Shown one piece after another: positions 1 through 7,929 of a DNA stretch of 22,360 bases (positions are counted from its first letter, which is position 1; each line of letters starts with the position of its first letter). Below the pieces are notes generated by a model that was given only the letters and a program-made list of their open reading frames with translations, did not search any database and was not told the origin of the DNA. Both the position numbers and the translations under genes were made by a program. The DNA comes from Oscillospiraceae bacterium. GTDB lineage: Bacteria; Bacillota; Clostridia; Oscillospirales; Acutalibacteraceae. The stretch lies in the NCBI GenBank assembly GCA_902797915.1, contig CADBUK010000053.1, forward strand, positions 1-22,360, in the 5' to 3' direction.

Positions 1-1
1 C

Positions 2-412
2 GGCGGCGTCGGAATTCCTCCGCTTTATAATCTCACAAAACGCCTTATTGCTGACGGTCAGCAGCCGACGGTTATCCTCGGTTTTAATACCGCAGGCGAA
101 ATCTTTTATCTTGATGAGTTTAAAGCCCTCGGCTGTGACATCAGGGTAACAACGGTTGACGGCAGCTTCGGCACAAAGGGCTTTGTTACCGACGCTATGG
201 ACTGCGATTACGACTATTTTTACACCTGCGGTCCTATGCCGATGTTCAGGGCTATAGAGGCAAGGGTACAGACCTCGGGTCAGTACAGCTTTGAGGAGCG
301 TATGGGTTGCGGCTTCGGCGCCTGTATGGGCTGCTCCTGCAAAACAAAGTACGGCTATAAGCGCATCTGCAAGGACGGTCCCGTATTAGAAAGGGAGGAA
401 ATCGTATGGTAG
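2..412 (+). CDS. pyrK: Dihydroorotate dehydrogenase B, electron-transfer subunit PyrK (3' part only)
   Basis: PyrK carries electrons from the type 1B dihydroorotate dehydrogenase to NAD+ through FAD and a [2Fe-2S] cluster. The reading frame is open from base 2 to the TAG at 410-412, giving the last 136 residues; family members have about 250, so the N-terminal FAD-binding part lies outside the window. Visible are the NAD-binding start of the reductase domain (GGVGIPPL, right at the edge), the TCGPMPMF motif, and near the C-terminus the cluster-binding cysteines in the pattern C-GFGA-C-MG-C followed by a last Cys before KDGPV. The end overlaps the pyrD start by 7 bases (ATGGTAG), which suggests translational coupling of the two subunits. 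The identification is firm; only the upstream start is unknown. Confidence 0.95.
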   Translation, partial: GGVGIPPLYNLTKRLIADGQQPTVILGFNTAGEIFYLDEFKALGCDIRVTTVDGSFGTKGFVTDAMDCDYDYFYTCGPMPMFRAIEARVQTSGQYSFEERMGCGFGACMGCSCKTKYGYKRICKDGPVLEREEIVW

Positions 413-1317
413 ATTTATCGGTTAATCTCTGCGGTATGCAGATGGATAATCCCGTAGTTCCCGCAAGCGGCACCTTCGGCTTCGGCAGGGAATTCAAGGA
501 TTTTTACGATATAAATATTCTCGGCTCGTTCTCCTTTAAGGGTACAACAAGGGACGCCCGCTTCGGCAATCCTACGCCGAGAATTGCGGAATGTAAAAAC
601 GGTATGATTAACGCCGTCGGACTTCAAAATCCGGGCGTTGAAAGCGTAATAAAAAACGAACTGCCCGCGTTAAAGCAGTTCTTTCATAAAAAGGTTATTG
701 CAAACGTCAGCGGCTTTTCCGTTGAGGATTACGCTTACACCTGCGCCCTGCTTGATAAGGAGGAGCAGGTAGGCATTTTAGAGGTTAACGTTTCCTGCCC
801 GAATGTTCACGGCGGCGGAATGAGCTTCGGCACGGACCCCGCCTGCGCCGCAGAGGTAACAAGGGCGGTAAAGGCGGTTACAACAAAGCCCGTTGTAATT
901 AAGCTTTCCCCTAACGTAACGGATATTGTTGCAATCGCAAAAGCCTGCGAGGAGGCAGGGGCGGACGGTATCTGCCTTATCAATACTCTGCTCGGTATGA
1001 GGATAGATACAAAACGCCGTCAGCCCGTTATTGCCAACAAAATGGGCGGCTTTTCGGGCGACGCGGTTTTTCCCGTGGCGGTCAGAATGGTTTATCAGGT
1101 TTCAAAAGCCTGCAATATTCCCGTTATGGGTTGCGGCGGCGTTTCAACTGCCGCGGATGTAATTGAAATGATGATGGCGGGCGCAACCGCCGTTCAGGTC
1201 GGCGCGGCAAATCTTGTTAATCCGTATGCCTGCAAGGAAATAATTGAAGCGCTCCCCGCGGAGTGTGAGCGCCTCGGAATAGAAAAAATCAGCGATATTA
1301 TAGGAGTGGTTGAGTAA
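406..1317 (+). CDS. pyrD: Dihydroorotate dehydrogenase, type 1B catalytic subunit
   Basis: This enzyme oxidises dihydroorotate to orotate with FMN in the cytoplasm and passes the electrons to PyrK, which makes it the NAD-dependent class 1B form. The protein has 303 residues, normal for the class. The class 1 active-site loop NVSCPNV is present with Cys131 as the catalytic base, as expected for 1A/1B enzymes; class 2 uses Ser. The late GCGGVSTAADVIEMMMAGA segment matches the FMN-phosphate site of the TIM barrel. The ATG at 406 lies inside the end of pyrK behind AGGGAGGAAAT, a good ribosome site. The stop TAA shares its last base with the pyrF start (TAATG). It belongs to the pyr operon. Confidence 0.97.
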   Translation: MVDLSVNLCGMQMDNPVVPASGTFGFGREFKDFYDINILGSFSFKGTTRDARFGNPTPRIAECKNGMINAVGLQNPGVESVIKNELPALKQFFHKKVIANVSGFSVEDYAYTCALLDKEEQVGILEVNVSCPNVHGGGMSFGTDPACAAEVTRAVKAVTTKPVVIKLSPNVTDIVAIAKACEEAGADGICLINTLLGMRIDTKRRQPVIANKMGGFSGDAVFPVAVRMVYQVSKACNIPVMGCGGVSTAADVIEMMMAGATAVQVGAANLVNPYACKEIIEALPAECERLGIEKISDIIGVVE

Positions 1318-2021
1318 TGGGTAAGGATGTAATTATTGCCTGCGATTTCAGCAGCGCGGCAGAAACCTTCGCGTTTCTTGATAAGTTTAAGGACGAAAGC
1401 AGAAAGCCTTTTGTTAAAATAGGAATGGAGCTTTATTATGCGGAGGGTCCCTCAATCGTACGCGAAATCAAGGCGAGGGGACATAAAATTTTTCTTGATT
1501 TAAAGCTGCACGATATTCCCAACACCGTTAAAAAGGCTATGTCGGTGCTTTCAAATCTTGACGTTGATATGACAAATCTTCACGCGGCAGGCACTATTGA
1601 TATGATGAAAGCGGCAATTGAAGGCTTAACCAAGCCTGACGGCAGCCGTCCGATTTTAATTGCGGTTACCCAGCTTACCTCCACAAGCGAGGAAAGAATG
1701 CAGAAGGAATTGCTCATAAATGCTTCTATTAACGATACGATTGTTAAGTATGCGCAAAACACAAAGGCGGCAGGGCTTGACGGCGTTGTGTGCTCTCCGC
1801 TTGAGGCGGGTATGGTTAAGGAAGCCTGCGGCAACGGCTTTATCACGGTAACTCCGGGCGTTCGTTTTGCGGACGGCGAGGTAGGCGACCAGGTGCGCGT
1901 TACCACTCCCGAAAGGGCAAAGGAAATCGGCTCCGACTATATCGTGGTAGGCAGACCGATTACTCAGGCTGAAAATCCCGTTGCGGCTTACCGCCGCTGC
2001 GTAGCGGAATTTGTTGATTAA
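1317..2021 (+). CDS. pyrF: Orotidine 5'-phosphate decarboxylase
   Basis: This enzyme decarboxylates OMP to UMP, the last step of de novo UMP synthesis. At 234 residues it has the usual length of the short bacterial (B. subtilis-like) group. The hallmark DLKLHDIPNTV supplies the catalytic charge network Asp61-Lys63-Asp66. The C-terminal VTPGVRF and VVGRPIT segments match the phosphate-binding loops of the family. The start overlaps the pyrD stop by one base, so translation is probably coupled. The pyrE gene follows after 21 bases behind AAGGAAGG. Nothing is unusual in its length or active site. Confidence 0.97.
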   Translation: MGKDVIIACDFSSAAETFAFLDKFKDESRKPFVKIGMELYYAEGPSIVREIKARGHKIFLDLKLHDIPNTVKKAMSVLSNLDVDMTNLHAAGTIDMMKAAIEGLTKPDGSRPILIAVTQLTSTSEERMQKELLINASINDTIVKYAQNTKAAGLDGVVCSPLEAGMVKEACGNGFITVTPGVRFADGEVGDQVRVTTPERAKEIGSDYIVVGRPITQAENPVAAYRRCVAEFVD

Positions 2022-2042
2022 CGGCTGAAAGGAAGGCAGATT

Positions 2043-2699
2043 ATGGAACAGTATAAACACGAATTTATTGAATTTCTTGAAAATGCGGGCGTGCTGAAAT
2101 TCGGCGACTTCACCGCAAAAAGCGGCAGAAAAATTCCGTATTTCATCAACGCGGGCGATATTAAAACGGGCGCGCAGATTCAGAAACTCGGCGAGTTTTA
2201 TGCTAAGGCTTATTTTGAAAAGCTCGGCAAAAAGCAGGCTGTGCTTTACGGCCCCGCTTATAAGGGAATTCCGATTGCGGTTTCCGTTTCCGTTGCTCTT
2301 GCACAGCAGGGGCTTGACGTGCCGTTTTTCTTTAATCGTAAGGAGGAAAAGGATCACGGCGAGGGCGGCGTTTTTGTAGGTTATAAGCCTGCTGAAAATG
2401 AGGAAATCGTTATAGTTGAGGATGTTATTACGGCGGGCACTGCCATCAGGGAAAGTATGGACATTCTTTCCTCACTCAACGGCGTAAAGGTTGCCGCCGT
2501 GTTCGTAATGGTTGACCGTAAGGAAAAGGGCAAAACCGAAAAATCCGCTATGGCAGAGGTCGGCGAGGAATTCGGCTTCCCCGTATATTCCGTTGTTGAT
2601 GTTTATGACATCATTGAATATCTTGAAGAAAATGAAGCAAACCGTGAAAATGTTGAGAGAATAAAGAATTATCTTTCAGTAAACGGAGCTAAAGAATAA
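2043..2699 (+). CDS. pyrE: Orotate phosphoribosyltransferase
   Basis: This enzyme joins orotate to PRPP to form OMP, acting just before PyrF. It has 218 residues. The PRPP-binding signature of type I phosphoribosyltransferases is clear as EEIVIVEDVITAGTA in the middle of the protein. The lysine-rich FNRKEEKDHGEGG stretch before it is the catalytic flexible loop typical of OPRTases. The N-terminal LKFGDFTAKSGRKIPYFIN segment is also typical. The gene sits between pyrF and pyrB; its stop is followed at once by AGGAGGG, the ribosome site of pyrB. Confidence 0.96.
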   Translation: MEQYKHEFIEFLENAGVLKFGDFTAKSGRKIPYFINAGDIKTGAQIQKLGEFYAKAYFEKLGKKQAVLYGPAYKGIPIAVSVSVALAQQGLDVPFFFNRKEEKDHGEGGVFVGYKPAENEEIVIVEDVITAGTAIRESMDILSSLNGVKVAAVFVMVDRKEKGKTEKSAMAEVGEEFGFPVYSVVDVYDIIEYLEENEANRENVERIKNYLSVNGAKE

Positions 2700-2717
2700 A
2701 AGGAGGGTCATTATACT

Positions 2718-3650
2718 ATGCGCCATCTTTTAGACACAACCGATTTATCCCTTGCAGAGATTGACGAAATGCTGTCGCTTGCAATGGATATTATCGAAAA
2801 CAAAAAGAAGTATTCCGAAATCTGCAGGGGCAAAAAGCTTGCAACGCTTTTCTTTGAGCCGAGCACCCGCACACGCCTTTCGTTTGAGGCGGCTATGATG
2901 GAGCTCGGCGGCAACGTGCTGGGCTTTTCGGAGGCTAATTCCTCCTCGGCTTCAAAGGGCGAGTCTGTTTCGGACACGGTTAAAATCGTTTCCTACTATG
3001 CGGATATTATTGCAATGCGCCACCCCGTTGAGGGCGCTCCCCGCGTTGCTTCTTATAAATCCGACGTTCCCGTTATCAACGCGGGCGACGGCGGACACAG
3101 CCACCCCACGCAAACGCTTACCGATTTGCTTACAATCTATCGTGAAAAGGGCAGGCTTGATAATCTTACAATCGGTCTTTGCGGCGATTTGAAATTCGGC
3201 AGAACCGTTCACAGCCTTATCAAAGCAATGTGCCGTTACAGCGGCGTTAAATTTGTTCTTATCTCGCCAAAGGAGCTTTCCGTTCCCGATTACATCAAAA
3301 CCGATTATCTTGACGAAAAGGGAATTGAGTATATCGAGGCGGAAAAGATGGAGCAGGTTATGCCTGAGCTTGATATACTTTATATGACGCGTATTCAGCG
3401 CGAACGCTTCTTCTCTGAGGATGAGTATTTAAAGCATAAGGACGCGTTTATTCTTGATACCGCAAAGCTTGAAAACGCAAAAGCGGATTTAACAATTATG
3501 CACCCGCTGCCCCGCGTTAATGAAATTACCGTTGAGGTTGACGAGGACCCGAGGGCAAAATACTTTGAACAGGCGCTCAACGGCAAATATATCAGAATGG
3601 CGCTGATTATTACTTTACTTAAATGGGCAGGTGAGTTTGATGAAGATTGA
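2718..3650 (+). CDS. pyrB: Aspartate carbamoyltransferase catalytic chain
   Basis: The catalytic subunit of ATCase condenses carbamoyl phosphate with L-aspartate to give carbamoyl aspartate. It has 310 residues, normal for the family. The carbamoyl-phosphate loop STRTR is at residues 49-53, preceded by FFEP. The mobile SASKGES loop, the HPTQTLTDL motif and the HPLPRVNEI loop that closes the active site are all present. A strong AGGAGGG lies 10 bases before the ATG. The end overlaps the next gene, pyrI, so the two chains are probably made together for a class B-type holoenzyme. Its carbamoyl phosphate presumably comes from CarAB, encoded in the arginine operon on the other strand; no pyr-specific synthase is visible. 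Confidence 0.97.
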   Translation: MRHLLDTTDLSLAEIDEMLSLAMDIIENKKKYSEICRGKKLATLFFEPSTRTRLSFEAAMMELGGNVLGFSEANSSSASKGESVSDTVKIVSYYADIIAMRHPVEGAPRVASYKSDVPVINAGDGGHSHPTQTLTDLLTIYREKGRLDNLTIGLCGDLKFGRTVHSLIKAMCRYSGVKFVLISPKELSVPDYIKTDYLDEKGIEYIEAEKMEQVMPELDILYMTRIQRERFFSEDEYLKHKDAFILDTAKLENAKADLTIMHPLPRVNEITVEVDEDPRAKYFEQALNGKYIRMALIITLLKWAGEFDED

Positions 3651-4056
3651 TGAAATTGAAAACGGCTACGTGCTGGACCATATTTCCGCAGGTATGGGTA
3701 TGAAGGTTTATTATGCGCTCGGGCTTGATAAACTTTCCTGTCAGGTTGCAATAATTCAGAATGCAAAGTCCGTTAAGCTCGGCACGAAGGATATTATCAA
3801 GATTAACGAGCTTATTGATTTGGATTTTGACGTTCTCGGCTTTATTGATTCGGGCATTACCGTTAACAGAATTGAAAACTCGGTTGCCTCAAAGAAAAAG
3901 CTTAATATGCCGCAAAGGATTAAGGGTATTGCAAAATGCTCAAACCCGCGCTGTATAACAAACGTTGAGGATAACGTGCCCTATGAATTTGTTTTAACGG
4001 ATAATAAGGGAACTTATCGTTGTTTGTATTGCGAAACCAAAGTAAATAGGTTATAA
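3640..4056 (+). CDS. pyrI: Aspartate carbamoyltransferase regulatory chain
   Basis: PyrI binds nucleotides allosterically and carries the zinc that holds it to PyrB. The C-terminal zinc domain is intact: Cys in CSNPRC (two) and in YRCLYC (two), the expected four-cysteine site. The N-terminal allosteric domain is present. I chose the ATG at 3640 (138 residues) rather than a GTG at 3631 (141 residues), because AGGTG lies 6 bases before the ATG while the GTG sits inside that ribosome site. The gene overlaps the end of pyrB by 11 bases. PyrI occurs in enterobacteria, archaea and some Clostridia and is absent from B. subtilis, so it says something about lineage. Confidence 0.94.
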   Translation: MKIDEIENGYVLDHISAGMGMKVYYALGLDKLSCQVAIIQNAKSVKLGTKDIIKINELIDLDFDVLGFIDSGITVNRIENSVASKKKLNMPQRIKGIAKCSNPRCITNVEDNVPYEFVLTDNKGTYRCLYCETKVNRL

Positions 4057-4057
4057 T
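4029..4057 (+). promoter_or_regulatory. Candidate promoter for the aquaporin gene
   Basis: TTGCGA at 4029-4034 and TATAAT at 4052-4057 are separated by 17 bases, a good sigma-A type match. They lie across the end of pyrI. Transcription would start near 4064, inside the hairpin that follows, so the aquaporin transcript would not contain the full stem. This is inferred from sequence only. Confidence 0.45.
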
Positions 4058-4088
4058 ATATTCGGGCATATATTGCCCGAATATTATT
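4053..4088 (+). terminator. Hairpin after pyrI, possible weak terminator or attenuator
   Basis: Directly after the pyrI stop, TATTCGGGCA and TGCCCGAATA form a 10-bp stem around TATAT; A/T-rich flanks extend it with a small bulge. It is followed by TTATTTT, which is only a broken T run. It could end most pyr-operon transcripts while letting some read into the aquaporin gene. Confidence 0.5.
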
Positions 4089-4106
4089 TTAAGGAAGTGT
4101 GTTTTT

Positions 4107-4811
4107 ATGAAAAAGTATTTGGCAGAGCTTATCGGCACTGCGGTTTTGGTAACCCTCGGCTGCGGTACGGCAATGCTTGTCGGCTGTGACGCGGCAAACG
4201 GCGGCGGTTATATTTTAACTGCGCTTGCGTTCGGTTTAACCATCGTCGGTATGGCTTATTGTATCGGTAACATTTCGGGCTGCCACATTAATCCTGCCGT
4301 TTCCCTCGGCGTTTTAATCAGCGGGGGAATGAGCGTTTCCGATTTCTTCGGCTATGTAATCGCTCAGTGCATCGGCGGCTTTGCGGGCGTTGGTATTCTT
4401 GCTCTTATTTTCGGTACGGGTAATGTAACCGATATGACGGGCGGCTTCGGCTCAAACGGTCTTGCCGGCGTTAATGGCAGCATTGTTGCCGGTATGGTTG
4501 TTGAGATTGTTTTAACCTTCATCTTCGTTTTAACAATCCTCGGCGTAACCTCTAAAAAAGCAAAGCACGGTTCTTTCGGCGGTCTTGTAATCGGTTTAAC
4601 ATTAACTCTCGTTCATATCCTTGGCATCGGCTTAACGGGCACGTCCGTTAACCCTGCGCGTAGCCTTGCTCCCGCAGTTGCGGCGGCGCTTACAGGCAAT
4701 ACGGAGCCGATTAAATGCCTCTGGATTTTCATTGTTGCTCCGCTCATCGGCGCAGCACTCGCAGCCTTTACCTATAAAGCTCTTGAAGGCGGCAAGTCAA
4801 AAAGCAAATAG
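4107..4811 (+). CDS. aqpZ: Aquaporin, AqpZ-like water channel
   Basis: This is a six-helix membrane channel of the MIP family, 234 residues, close to AqpZ in length and shorter than most glycerol facilitators. Both signature loops are present: NPA at 62-64 (GCHINPAVS) and NPA at 182-184 followed by Arg185 (TSVNPARS). By alignment with E. coli AqpZ the selectivity filter would be Phe42, His170, Thr179 and Arg185. That is the full water-type set; glycerol facilitators have smaller residues at the Phe and His positions. The ATG at 4107 follows AAGGAAG at a normal distance. It lies after the pyr operon, with no obvious metabolic link to it, and ends at a strong terminator. Confidence 0.9.
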   Translation: MKKYLAELIGTAVLVTLGCGTAMLVGCDAANGGGYILTALAFGLTIVGMAYCIGNISGCHINPAVSLGVLISGGMSVSDFFGYVIAQCIGGFAGVGILALIFGTGNVTDMTGGFGSNGLAGVNGSIVAGMVVEIVLTFIFVLTILGVTSKKAKHGSFGGLVIGLTLTLVHILGIGLTGTSVNPARSLAPAVAAALTGNTEPIKCLWIFIVAPLIGAALAAFTYKALEGGKSKSK

Positions 4812-4822
4812 ATAATTGCATA

Positions 4823-4853
4823 AAAAAAGGGTGCCCAAGGGGCACCCTTTTTT
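4823..4853. terminator. Bidirectional intrinsic terminator
   Basis: A perfect 14-bp stem (AAAAAAGGGTGCCC pairing with GGGCACCCTTTTTT) closes on a 3-base loop. It lies between the convergent aquaporin gene and the deaminase gene, and its A and T tracts make it work for both strands. Confidence 0.92.
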
Positions 4854-4855
4854 GC

Positions 4856-6115
4856 TTATTTTTTCAGCCTTTCCGTAACCTCCTGCGCGTCGGCATAGAT
4901 TTTTTCAACGTCCGTGCCGATGAATTCGCCGTTTTCGTAAAGGATTTTGCCATTAATCATCGTAAGCTTAACGTTTTCCTTTGAGCCTGAATAAACGATG
5001 TTCTTGGTAATGTTGTTAATCGGCTGCATATTCGGGCGGTGCAGGTCAAGCACAATCAAATCCGCCTTTTTGCCTACGTCAATGCAGTCGCAGTCGTCAA
5101 GCCCCATACAGCGCGCTCCGCCGACCGTTGCCATTTTCAGAATTTCGTTTGCGTTGCAGGCAGAGGCGTCCTTTTCCTTTATCTTCTGCGTTGCCGCGAT
5201 TAAGAACATCTCGCGGAACATATCCAGCGCATTGTTGCTGCTCGGCCCGTCAGTGCCGATAGCAAGGTTAATTCCCTTGTTCATCATCTTGCAGACGGGC
5301 GCAATTCCCGAAGCCAGCTTAGCGTTTGAGCCCGCGTTAATTACTGCCCAAACCCCTCGCTTTTTGTAAATCTCAAGGTCATCGTCGGTCATCCAAACGC
5401 TGTGGTATCCCGCGCCGCCGTAGTTAAAGAACCCGAGCTCCTCAAAAAGCGCGGTCGGCGTTTTGCCGTATCTTTCAATACAGCCCGCAACCTCGCTCTC
5501 GGTTTCGGAGGAATGCATAAACACGGGCGCCTCATATTTTTCGGCAACTCCCGCAATTTCCTTCATTCTTTCAAACGAGGTTGTGTATTCAGCGTGGAAG
5601 CCTAATTTGTATGACACAAGCTCGTTATAATTATTATATCTGTTGTAATAATCTTCAAGCAGCTGAATGCTTTCCTTAAAGTTATTAATAGCGCAGCACA
5701 TAACGGTCCTGAAGCCCGCGTCAACGCTTGCCCTCGCCATATCCTCGGGGAAGTAATACATATCAAAGCACGCGGTAATTCCGCTTGTCAGGTATTCAAG
5801 AAACGCAAGGCGCGAAAGCTTGTATATATCGTCGCCCGTCATTTTTGCTTCCATCGGGAAAATCATATCATAAAGCCAGGGCTGCAGCGGCAAATCGTCC
5901 GCAAAGCTTCTTGCAAAGGTCATTGCGGAATGTGTGTGCGCGTTTTTAAAGGAGGGCATTAAAAGGTTGCCGTTAAGGTCAATCTCCCTGTCCGCTTTAA
6001 GACTATCGTTTTTGCCGATAAAGCAGATTTTACTGCCGTCAACCCAAACCTCGTCTTCCGTAATATCAAAGCCGTCTTTCAGGGTTAAAACTCTTCCGTT
6101 ATAAAATCTAATCAT
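4856..6115 (-). CDS. mtaD: 5-methylthioadenosine / S-adenosylhomocysteine (5'-deoxyadenosine) deaminase
   Basis: This amidohydrolase-superfamily enzyme, 419 residues, probably removes the 6-amino group of MTA, SAH or 5'-deoxyadenosine to give the inosine derivative. The metal and catalytic residues expected for the MTA/SAH deaminase group are visible: His60 and His62 (NAHTHS), His174 (FHAEYTTS), His201 and Glu204 (HSSETE) and Asp289 (GTDGPSSNN). It is the last gene of a leftward operon after mtnA, overlapping it by 8 bases. The neighbours, a nucleoside phosphorylase and MtnA, are the next two steps after deamination, which supports this substrate range over other TRZ/ATZ amidohydrolases. The exact preference among MTA, SAH and 5'-deoxyadenosine cannot be read from the sequence. 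Confidence 0.85.
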   Translation of the reverse strand: MIRFYNGRVLTLKDGFDITEDEVWVDGSKICFIGKNDSLKADREIDLNGNLLMPSFKNAHTHSAMTFARSFADDLPLQPWLYDMIFPMEAKMTGDDIYKLSRLAFLEYLTSGITACFDMYYFPEDMARASVDAGFRTVMCCAINNFKESIQLLEDYYNRYNNYNELVSYKLGFHAEYTTSFERMKEIAGVAEKYEAPVFMHSSETESEVAGCIERYGKTPTALFEELGFFNYGGAGYHSVWMTDDDLEIYKKRGVWAVINAGSNAKLASGIAPVCKMMNKGINLAIGTDGPSSNNALDMFREMFLIAATQKIKEKDASACNANEILKMATVGGARCMGLDDCDCIDVGKKADLIVLDLHRPNMQPINNITKNIVYSGSKENVKLTMINGKILYENGEFIGTDVEKIYADAQEVTERLKK

Positions 6116-7094
6116 TGTTAATAGCCTTTCTTAAATTAATGTCAAACGGTGCGCGGATAATGCCCCTGTCCGTAATAATCGCGGTTATCAACCCGTTGTC
6201 CGTAACGTCAAACGCGGGGTTAAAGCATTTTGTCTGCGGCAGGGCGGAGGGGCGCTCAAAAAACATCGTTTTGATTTCCTCGCCGTCCCTTTCCTCAATA
6301 ACTATGTCATCGCCCGTTTCGCATTTAAAATCAATTGTGGAGTACGGCGCAAGCACGTAAAACGGAATACCGTAGTGCTTTGCCAAAACTGCCGCGCCGC
6401 TTGTGCCGATTTTGTTTGCCGTGTCGCCGTTTGCGGCAATCCTGTCCGCGCCGACGAGTACCGCGTTAATCAGCCCCTTTTTCATCACAAGGCTTGCCAT
6501 ATTGTCGCAAATCAGGGTTGTGTCAATCCCGTGGCTTTCAAGCTCGAAGCTTGTCAGCCTCGCTCCCTGTAAAAGCGGCCTCGTCTCGTCAACGTAGGCG
6601 TGGAAGCTGTATCCCTTTTCCTTGCCTAAAATGAGGGGACCGAGCCCCGTGCCGTATTTTGAGGTAGCAAGCTCGCCTGCGTTGCAGTGGGTTAAAACCC
6701 CGTCGCCGTCTTTAAGCAGGGAAAGCCCGTATTCGCTGATTTTGCGGCACATTTCAATATCCTCTTTGTGAATTGCAATTGCCTCGTCAATACCGCTTTT
6801 TCCGCTTTTAATCGCGGCTGAAACTCTGTTTACCGCCCAGCTCAGATTAACTGCCGTCGGGCGTGAGGATATCAGATATTCAGCGCTTTTTTCAAGATTA
6901 TTTCCGTGGAAAAGCGCAATCGAATATCCCGCAAAAATCCCTATGGCAGGCGCGCCCCTGACCGCAAGTCTTTTGATTGCGTCATAGCAATCCTCAATGC
7001 AGGTCATTTCTATATATTTGATTTCGTTAGGAAGCAGCGTCTGGTCAAGTATAAACAGTCTGCCGTCCCCGTATCTTATGTTTTCAGTGTTCAT
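6108..7094 (-). CDS. mtnA: S-methyl-5-thioribose-1-phosphate isomerase
   Basis: MtnA isomerises methylthioribose-1-phosphate (or 5-deoxyribose-1-phosphate) to the ribulose-1-phosphate form. The substrate-binding RGAPAIGI, catalytic Cys137 in THCNAG and catalytic Asp217 in GADRIAANGD are all present. They are spaced exactly as Cys160 and Asp240 of the B. subtilis enzyme (the same offset of 23), which separates it from eIF2B-like relatives without catalytic function. I chose the ATG at 7094 (328 residues), which has GAGAG 8 bases upstream; a TTG at 7109 would add five residues but has no ribosome site. Its start lies inside the end of the phosphorylase gene and its end overlaps the deaminase gene, so all three are probably translated together. 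No mtnK, mtnB or mtnX is present in the window. Confidence 0.93.
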   Translation of the reverse strand: MNTENIRYGDGRLFILDQTLLPNEIKYIEMTCIEDCYDAIKRLAVRGAPAIGIFAGYSIALFHGNNLEKSAEYLISSRPTAVNLSWAVNRVSAAIKSGKSGIDEAIAIHKEDIEMCRKISEYGLSLLKDGDGVLTHCNAGELATSKYGTGLGPLILGKEKGYSFHAYVDETRPLLQGARLTSFELESHGIDTTLICDNMASLVMKKGLINAVLVGADRIAANGDTANKIGTSGAAVLAKHYGIPFYVLAPYSTIDFKCETGDDIVIEERDGEEIKTMFFERPSALPQTKCFNPAFDVTDNGLITAIITDRGIIRAPFDINLRKAINND

Positions 7095-7899
7095 CTGCAA
7101 TGCTCTCAATCGTTGCTTTCAAAAGGGCGTTGAATTTAACCGCGGTCTTTGCGGCGGTTTCGCTTACTTCCTCGCTTGTAATCGGCTGGTCAAGCAGCCC
7201 GCAGGCAAGGTTTGTTATGCAGCTTATTCCGCAAACCTCAAAGCCGCAGTGCTTCGCTGCCTGCGCCTCAATTGCGGTGCTCATTCCCACGGCGTCCGCG
7301 CCGAGCACGGAGCACATTTTTATTTCTGCCTTGGTTTCAAACGCAGGTCCCTGTAGCTGAATGTAAACACCGTTTTTAATTTCAATTCCGTTTTTTAAGG
7401 CGCATTCGGTTATGATTTTGCGCAGCCTTTTGCTGTAAACGTCGCTCATATCGGGAAAGCGTACGCCGAGGCTGTCAATGTTTCTTCCGCGCAGGGGAGA
7501 GGGCACAAGGCTTGAAATATGGTCGTCAATAACCATTAAGTCGCCAATCTGAAAATCCCTGTTAATTCCGCCCGCGGCGTTTGTTAATATCAGCGTTTTT
7601 GCGCCAAGCAGCCTTAAAAGCCGAATGGGCATAACCGCCTGCTGCGCGGTGTAGCCCTCGTAAAGATGAACGCGTCCCTGCATAACCGCAAGCTTTGCTT
7701 CGCCTATTTTGCCAAACACAAAGCAGCCCTTGTGAGTGGGCGCGGTTGAAACGGGAAAGTCGGGAATGTCGCTGTAGTTAATAACGCATTCAATCTGCAT
7801 TTCGTCCGTAAATCCGCCGAGCCCCGAGCCCAGAACAAGCGCGGTGTCGGGCACAAAATCGGTAAGGCTTCTGATATAATCAAGCTGTTTCTGAAGCAT
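7084..7899 (-). CDS. Purine nucleoside phosphorylase family protein, probably acting on 5'-modified inosine
   Basis: This is a 271-residue member of the trimeric PNP/MTAP family, which splits purine nucleosides with phosphate to give base and (deoxy)ribose-1-phosphate. Visible family motifs are VLGSGLGGF, GRVHLYEGY, TNAAGGI, GPAFET, GMSTAIEA and the ITN of the base pocket. At the position of human PNP His257, in the usual HEEV motif that contacts the ribose 5'-OH, this protein has Ser242 (ITSEEV). MTA-type phosphorylases also lack that His. Together with the downstream deaminase and mtnA genes, this suggests methylthioinosine or 5'-deoxyinosine as substrate. It is the first gene of the leftward operon; the ATG follows GGAGG (7905-7909) at a normal distance. 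Plain inosine/guanosine phosphorylase (PunA) is the alternative. Confidence 0.85.
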   Translation of the reverse strand: MLQKQLDYIRSLTDFVPDTALVLGSGLGGFTDEMQIECVINYSDIPDFPVSTAPTHKGCFVFGKIGEAKLAVMQGRVHLYEGYTAQQAVMPIRLLRLLGAKTLILTNAAGGINRDFQIGDLMVIDDHISSLVPSPLRGRNIDSLGVRFPDMSDVYSKRLRKIITECALKNGIEIKNGVYIQLQGPAFETKAEIKMCSVLGADAVGMSTAIEAQAAKHCGFEVCGISCITNLACGLLDQPITSEEVSETAAKTAVKFNALLKATIESIADEH

Positions 7900-7929
7900 A
7901 ATAACCTCCGTAAAAGCGTTGTTTTTCTT

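Noticed and set aside
1656..2357. A 233-codon open frame on the minus strand over pyrF and pyrE
   Set aside because: It lies opposite two clearly conserved genes, has no ribosome site, and its translation has no recognisable motif; it is a shadow of the codon pattern.
7095..7109. TTG start for mtnA five codons upstream of the ATG
   Set aside because: No Shine-Dalgarno site precedes the TTG, while the ATG at 7094 has GAGAG at a normal distance and gives the expected N-terminus.
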